13,525 nt of DNA from Thermodesulfatator atlanticus (GTDB lineage: Bacteria; Desulfobacterota; Thermodesulfobacteria; Thermodesulfobacteriales; Thermodesulfatatoraceae), in contig DROK01000042.1 of NCBI GenBank assembly GCA_011321895.1, forward strand, positions 1 to 13,525, read 5' to 3'. Shown one piece after another: positions 9,785-13,525 of the stretch. Within the stretch, counting starts at the first letter, position 1, and each line of letters opens with the position of its first letter. Both the position numbers and the translations under genes were made by a program. Below the pieces are notes generated by a model. The model was not told the DNA's origin, did not search any database, and worked only from the letters and a program-made list of their open reading frames with translations.

Positions 9785-10600
9785 CTATCTTTTGGTTGCG
9801 GCTTTTAGCTCCGTTACAAAATCTCTAACGGCCTTAACCAGGGAAGCGGGTTTTTTGAGGTGAGCGGCGATGATTTTGACAATGGCGCTTCCCACCACGA
9901 TGGCGTCCGCAAAGTTGGCGAGGTGCGCCACCTGTTCCGGGCGAGAAATACCAAACCCTACGCCTACCGGTACCGGCGAAAGTTCGCGGGCCAGGTCCAG
10001 TTTCAGGGCCAGATCTTCTGGAAGCTTATTTCTTGCCCCGGTTATCCCGGTGACGGAGACGTAATAGAGGAAACCGCTGCTGTTTTGGGCAATCCTGGCC
10101 AACCTCTCCGGCGGGGTGGTAGGGGCCGCCAGCATCACCGCCGCCAACTGATAACGGCGAGCGATTTTTAGCCAGGGTTTGGCCTCTTCCAAGGGGAGAT
10201 CAGGGATGATGGCCCCGTTTAGGCCGGCTTTTTGCGCCTGTTTAGCGAAATTTTCCAGCCCAAAACGATAAAAGGGGTTAAGGTAGCCCATAATTACGAT
10301 AGGGGTCTTGAAGCCTTTTTGGCGCAGGTTTTCCACCAGGGCCAAAAAATCGGATAAAGTGGGTCTATTTTTCAGGGCCCGCTGGGCGGCTTCCTGAATG
10401 ATAGGGCCGTCTGCCAGGGGGTCTGAAAAGGGGAACCCCAGCTCTATTACGTCCGCCCCGGCCTCTTCCAGGGCCCAAAGGAGTTCCGCGGTGACTTCCA
10501 GGGAAGGGTCCGCCCCTTCGATAAAAGGGATAAGGGCGGCTTCTCCCCGTTCATTGGCCTTTCTTATGGCTTCTTCTACCGCTCGCGCTCCGTTACGCAT
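9785..10600 (-). CDS. trpA: Tryptophan synthase alpha subunit
   Basis: TrpA cleaves indole-3-glycerol phosphate to indole and glyceraldehyde 3-phosphate, and indole is channelled to TrpB. The 271 residues are full length for this TIM-barrel enzyme. The catalytic residues are visible as E53 and D64 in [16 protein letters not shown], matching Glu49 and Asp60 of Salmonella. Other family motifs are PFIEGADPS (25-33) and the phosphate-binding VGVGFGIS near 217-224. The ATG overlaps the end of trpB by eight bases, and GGAAAGGG just upstream can serve as ribosome site. The overlap suggests coupled synthesis of the two subunits. No other trp genes are in the window. Confidence 0.97.
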   Translation of the reverse strand: MRNGARAVEEAIRKANERGEAALIPFIEGADPSLEVTAELLWALEEAGADVIELGFPFSDPLADGPIIQEAAQRALKNRPTLSDFLALVENLRQKGFKTPIVIMGYLNPFYRFGLENFAKQAQKAGLNGAIIPDLPLEEAKPWLKIARRYQLAAVMLAAPTTPPERLARIAQNSSGFLYYVSVTGITGARNKLPEDLALKLDLARELSPVPVGVGFGISRPEQVAHLANFADAIVVGSAIVKIIAAHLKKPASLVKAVRDFVTELKAATKR

Positions 10601-11792
10601 CGCCCTTTCCTTTTAGATATTCGCGAACCGCAGCCACGTCTTTATCCCCTCGTCCCGAAAGATTAACCACCACGATGGTGTTAGGGGGTAGCTTGGGGGC
10701 GATTTTTACGAGATAGGCCACGGCGTGGGCGCTTTCTAAGGCAGGAATAATGCCTTCGGTTTCTGAAAGCAGGCGGAAGGCGGCAAGGGCTTCCTGATCA
10801 TCCACGGCGACGTAAGTGGCCCGCCCGGTTTCTTTAAAAAAGGCGTGCTCCGGCCCCACGCCTGGATAATCAAGCCCCGGGGCCACGGAATGGGCCCCTT
10901 TTATCTGGCCCACCTGATCCTGGAGGAGATAGGTGAGCATGCCGTGTAAGACGCCCGGTTCCCCCACGGTGAGGGTGGCTGAATGTTTATCCGTATCAAG
11001 CCCAGCGCCTGCTGCCTCCACCCCGATCATTTGCACTGACTGGTCGTTTACGAAGGGGAAGAAAAAGCCCATGGCGTTTGAGCCTCCACCAACACAGGCG
11101 ATAAGTATATCCGGCAGGCGGCCTTCGCTCTGTAAGATCTGACGTCTGGTTTCCCGCCCGATAACGCTTTGAAAATCACGCACCATCATGGGGTAAGGGT
11201 GAGGCCCCACCACCGAACCGATGACATAATGGGTGGTTTCCACGTTGGTGACCCAGTCTCTTATCGCTTCGTTGATGGCGTCTTTGAGGGTCTGAGTTCC
11301 CGAATAGACCGGGACCACTTTGGCCCCCAAAAGCTCCATGCGAAAGACGTTCATCTCCTGCCGTACCGTGTCTTTGGCCCCCATGTAAACCACACATTCC
11401 AGGCCCACCAGGGCGGCGGCGGTGGCTGTAGCCACCCCGTGCTGGCCGGCGCCGGTCTCCGCGATGATCCGTTTTTTGCCCATCTTTTGGGCCAGCAAGA
11501 CCTGCCCCAGGGTGTTGTTTATCTTATGGGCTCCGGTGTGGGTGAGGTCTTCCCTCTTGAGGTAGATCTTTAAGTGGCCTCCCAAGGTGGCGGCCAGTTT
11601 CCGGGCGGGATAAAGGGGGGTGGGGCGACCAACGTAGGTCTTCAAGTAGAAATCCAGTTCCTTTTTGAAAGTTCTGTCCCGTTTGAACCGGCGGTAGGCC
11701 TCTTCCAATTCAAAAAGGGCAGGCATTAAGGTCTCAGGCACATAGCGCCCACCAAAGGGGCCGAAATGTCCACGTTTGTCAGGCAATGCCAA
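10593..11792 (-). CDS. trpB: Tryptophan synthase beta subunit (TrpB1 type)
   Basis: TrpB is the PLP enzyme that joins indole and serine to make tryptophan. It has 399 residues. K90 in [10 protein letters not shown] is the PLP lysine, E112 in [10 protein letters not shown] is the catalytic glutamate, and GGGSN at 235-239 binds the PLP phosphate. The N-terminal [19 protein letters not shown] is characteristic of TrpB1, the form that pairs with TrpA. The start is a TTG at 11790-11792: the AGGAGG at 11800-11805 is seven bases upstream and no ATG fits. It follows the TolQ-like gene by 26 bp, the largest gap in the minus-strand run. Confidence 0.97.
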   Translation of the reverse strand: MALPDKRGHFGPFGGRYVPETLMPALFELEEAYRRFKRDRTFKKELDFYLKTYVGRPTPLYPARKLAATLGGHLKIYLKREDLTHTGAHKINNTLGQVLLAQKMGKKRIIAETGAGQHGVATATAAALVGLECVVYMGAKDTVRQEMNVFRMELLGAKVVPVYSGTQTLKDAINEAIRDWVTNVETTHYVIGSVVGPHPYPMMVRDFQSVIGRETRRQILQSEGRLPDILIACVGGGSNAMGFFFPFVNDQSVQMIGVEAAGAGLDTDKHSATLTVGEPGVLHGMLTYLLQDQVGQIKGAHSVAPGLDYPGVGPEHAFFKETGRATYVAVDDQEALAAFRLLSETEGIIPALESAHAVAYLVKIAPKLPPNTIVVVNLSGRGDKDVAAVREYLKGKGDA

Positions 11793-11818
11793 GGGCAGGC
11801 CTCCTTTTTGTCTCCAAA

Positions 11819-12553
11819 TTACTCAGGTGCTTCTTCTTCGTCAAACAGGGGTTCTCCCTCACACAAAATTTCCCGCATAAACTCTTTTTCTACCAGGAGG
11901 ATGACCAGCTCTCCCAGCTCGTTTAACCGTTCTTCGAAGGAATCTAACTTAACGGTGAAAAAATTGTACGCCATGCTGGCGGGGATGGCGGCGAAAAGGC
12001 CAAGGGCGGTGGCTATGAGGGCCTCGGCTATCCCGGGGGCCACCGTGGCCAGGGTGGCGCTGCCCTTAAGCCCGATCTGCTGGAAGGCTGACATAATGCC
12101 CCACACCGTCCCAAAAAGCCCGATAAAGGGGGCACTGTTGCCCACGATGGCCAAAAAAGGGAGCCCTTCTTTCAATGGGTGGAGTTCGCGGCTGCAGCCC
12201 ACCGCGAGCTGGCGGTTGAGACGCTTGATAAACATCTCCAGCCAGAGGGCAAAGAGTTCCTTACGGGTAGGTAAGGCCCCTTCGGTGCGCAAACGGGCCA
12301 CTTCCCCCAGGAGCAGCCGGGTAACCTTCCAGGCTGGGCTGAATTTGTAGCGTTTTATTTTGTGGGCAAAATCTGCCAGATCAAGGCCTTTTTCCGCCAG
12401 GGAAGAGAGCTCTTTGAGGCCCTTCTCGGCAGTTTTGAACTGGCGCCATTTAACAAAGATCACCGTCCAGGTGGCCACCGAAAAGACTATCAGAATGAAC
12501 AGGACGACTTTGGCCACCGGGCCTGCGGTTAGGATGAGGTGTAACAGGTTCAA
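11819..12553 (-). CDS. TolQ/ExbB/MotA-family proton channel protein, probably TolQ-like
   Basis: This 244-residue membrane protein is of the family whose pentamers pass protons around a dimer of TolR or ExbD and drive TonB or TolA. Three membrane segments are seen at about residues 12-34, 131-153 and 172-196, with a long cytoplasmic loop after the first. The conserved blocks are [20 protein letters not shown] (133-152) and [19 protein letters not shown] (174-192), with T149 and T182 as the polar pore residues. The start is a TTG that overlaps the mqnD stop in TTGA; GGGGAGG a few bases upstream supports it. A tolR or exbD gene normally follows, but trpB comes next here, so the partner must be elsewhere. 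TolQ and ExbB cannot be told apart from the sequence alone. Confidence 0.9.
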   Translation of the reverse strand: MNLLHLILTAGPVAKVVLFILIVFSVATWTVIFVKWRQFKTAEKGLKELSSLAEKGLDLADFAHKIKRYKFSPAWKVTRLLLGEVARLRTEGALPTRKELFALWLEMFIKRLNRQLAVGCSRELHPLKEGLPFLAIVGNSAPFIGLFGTVWGIMSAFQQIGLKGSATLATVAPGIAEALIATALGLFAAIPASMAYNFFTVKLDSFEERLNELGELVILLVEKEFMREILCEGEPLFDEEEAPE

Positions 12554-13395
12554 ACGGCCTCCCCGTCAAAGAGAAATTTTTGGGGTAGATCCTCTAAAAG
12601 ACCACGGCTCTGGCACCATTTCAAAAAGACTTCTACGGCTTTTCGTCCCTGCTCTCCCAGATCGTACGTATAATGGTTAACAAACGTCTCCAGGTGTTTG
12701 TTTATGACTTCAGGGTTCAATTCCTGGGCGTTTTCCCTGATAAAATCCCAGAGCGCCGCCTTGTTTTTCCGGGCCAGGTTGAGACTTTCTCGCAGGTCTG
12801 CCAAAACGGCCCTTTTGATCTCGTAAGGGAGGTCCCTCTTGATAAAGACGCCCCCGAGGGGCAGGGGGAGCCTGGTCTCTTTTTCCCACCATTTCCCCAG
12901 GTCAACCAGGGCGGTCAGACCGTATTGCTGGTAAACGAAACGACCTTCATGAATAAGGAGCCCGGCCTCTACTTCCCCCTTTACCACGGCGGGAATAATC
13001 TTTTCGTAACGTAAGGGGACCACTTGTCCGAGCTCAGGGAGATAAAAGCGCAAAAGGAGATAGGCGGTGGTGTGCAGGCCCGGTACGGCCATACGGATAC
13101 GGGCCAGATTGACAGGCTTTTTCCTGGCCACCAGAAGCGGCCCGCAGCCGAATCCGAGCGCCGCCCCCACCGGCAGGAGCTCATAGGTGGAAATTACGGC
13201 AGGGAAAACCCCAAAAGACAGCTTGGTTAGAGGAAGTTTCCCTTCAAGGGCGAGCTCATTTAAGGTTTCCACGTCCTGGATGAAGGTTTCGTATCTGAGG
13301 CGTGGCGTAAAAAGCCCCTGGGCCAGGGCACCGAAAATAAAGGTGTCGTTAGGGCAGGGCGAGAACCCCACCTTTATAGTTTCTGGATAAGACAT
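12550..13395 (-). CDS. mqnD: 1,4-dihydroxy-6-naphthoate synthase (futalosine menaquinone pathway)
   Basis: MqnD converts cyclic dehypoxanthinyl futalosine to 1,4-dihydroxy-6-naphthoate, late in the alternative menaquinone route. The protein has 281 residues with a periplasmic-binding-protein-like fold. VGFSPCPNDTFIFGAL (residues 9-24) is the MqnD signature and separates it from the related chorismate dehydratase MqnA. H149 in LLIHEGRFVYQQYGL corresponds to the catalytic histidine known from the Thermus enzyme. The ATG at 13393-13395 is chosen because the family begins just before the SPCPND motif; the reading frame is open 15 codons farther upstream, but that part lies inside mqnB. The gene overlaps mqnB by 22 bases, so the two steps of the same pathway are tightly linked. 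Confidence 0.95.
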   Translation of the reverse strand: MSYPETIKVGFSPCPNDTFIFGALAQGLFTPRLRYETFIQDVETLNELALEGKLPLTKLSFGVFPAVISTYELLPVGAALGFGCGPLLVARKKPVNLARIRMAVPGLHTTAYLLLRFYLPELGQVVPLRYEKIIPAVVKGEVEAGLLIHEGRFVYQQYGLTALVDLGKWWEKETRLPLPLGGVFIKRDLPYEIKRAVLADLRESLNLARKNKAALWDFIRENAQELNPEVINKHLETFVNHYTYDLGEQGRKAVEVFLKWCQSRGLLEDLPQKFLFDGEAV

Positions 13396-13525
13396 TTGAG
13401 AGCCCGGCCTAGCTTCCACAGTGCTCCTTCTATCTCCCAAGCAAGGTCTGGTTCGGAGATGAGGTTACTAACGGCGCGCAGTTCGATCAAGGGGAGGGAG
13501 AACCTTCTGGCGGCCAGGGCCACCG
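13374..13525 (-). CDS. mqnB: Futalosine hydrolase, C-terminal fragment
   Basis: A reading frame enters from the right edge and ends at the TAA at 13374-13376, giving the last 49 residues. They start VALAARRFSLPLIELRAVSN and end in CLIQKL. This resembles the C-terminus of nucleoside phosphorylase-fold MqnB, in which a VAxAARRFxxPFLELRxISN-like strand is followed by a terminal helix. MqnB removes hypoxanthine from futalosine, upstream of MqnC and MqnD. The 22-base overlap with mqnD supports the assignment. Another nucleosidase of the same fold, such as MTA/SAH nucleosidase, would look similar over this short piece, but the neighbour argues for MqnB. Confidence 0.8.
   Translation of the reverse strand, partial: VALAARRFSLPLIELRAVSNLISEPDLAWEIEGALWKLGRALKCLIQKL

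Noticed and set aside
11766..12350. Plus-strand open frame of 194 codons opposite the TolQ-like gene
   Set aside because: It is Ser/Arg-rich as expected of a shadow frame, has no family motif, and lies opposite the conserved TolQ-like coding sequence.
13396..13440. Upstream extension of mqnD to 13440
   Set aside because: The extra 15 codons lie inside the mqnB coding sequence, show no family similarity and have no better ribosome site; the family begins at the ATG just before the SPCPND motif.

Overview
The window reads as an ordinary, gene-dense bacterial chromosome segment of roughly even base composition (by eye), with no mobile element, tRNA, rRNA or CRISPR array. The gene set combines a futalosine-pathway menaquinone enzyme, a cytochrome bd quinol oxidase with a short quinol loop, anaerobic-type cobalamin genes, TolQ and FtsH. 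With the many overlapping genes and TTG/GTG starts, this fits a Gram-negative, probably thermophilic anaerobe. My best guess is a Thermodesulfobacteria/Desulfobacterota relative; that is inference, since no phylogenetic marker was compared.

Layout. (1) Positions 1-918, minus strand: the first 32 codons of a CobD-like threonine-phosphate decarboxylase, directly downstream of a formyltransferase-fold protein that resembles PurN but is longer and has a changed substrate loop. (2) Positions 919-1032: a divergent promoter region with a perfect 18-bp palindrome. (3) Positions 1033-3873, plus strand: an Rrf2-family regulator with three cysteines, then cydA and cydB, closed by a hairpin at 3888-3910. 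(4) Positions 3909-13525, minus strand: ten tightly packed genes reading mqnB (3' end only), mqnD, tolQ-like, trpB, trpA, ftsH, midA-like methyltransferase, tgt, yajC and cobQ. No gap between them exceeds 26 nt, and six of the nine junctions overlap.

How they fit together. MqnB and MqnD make menaquinone, whose quinol is the likely electron donor for CydAB. CydAB would consume traces of oxygen under control of the Fe-S-type Rrf2 regulator encoded just before it. CobQ and CobD both act late in cobalamin synthesis: CobQ amidates the ring, and CobD makes the aminopropanol-phosphate arm. They lie on the same strand on either side of the oppositely oriented rrf2-cydAB unit, as if that unit had been placed within a cobalamin gene run. 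The rest of the minus-strand run mixes tryptophan synthesis, envelope energetics, membrane proteolysis, tRNA modification and protein export.

The points most worth following are the divergent palindrome, the formyltransferase-like gene joined without spacing to cobD, tolQ without tolR, and yajC followed by cobQ instead of secD/secF.
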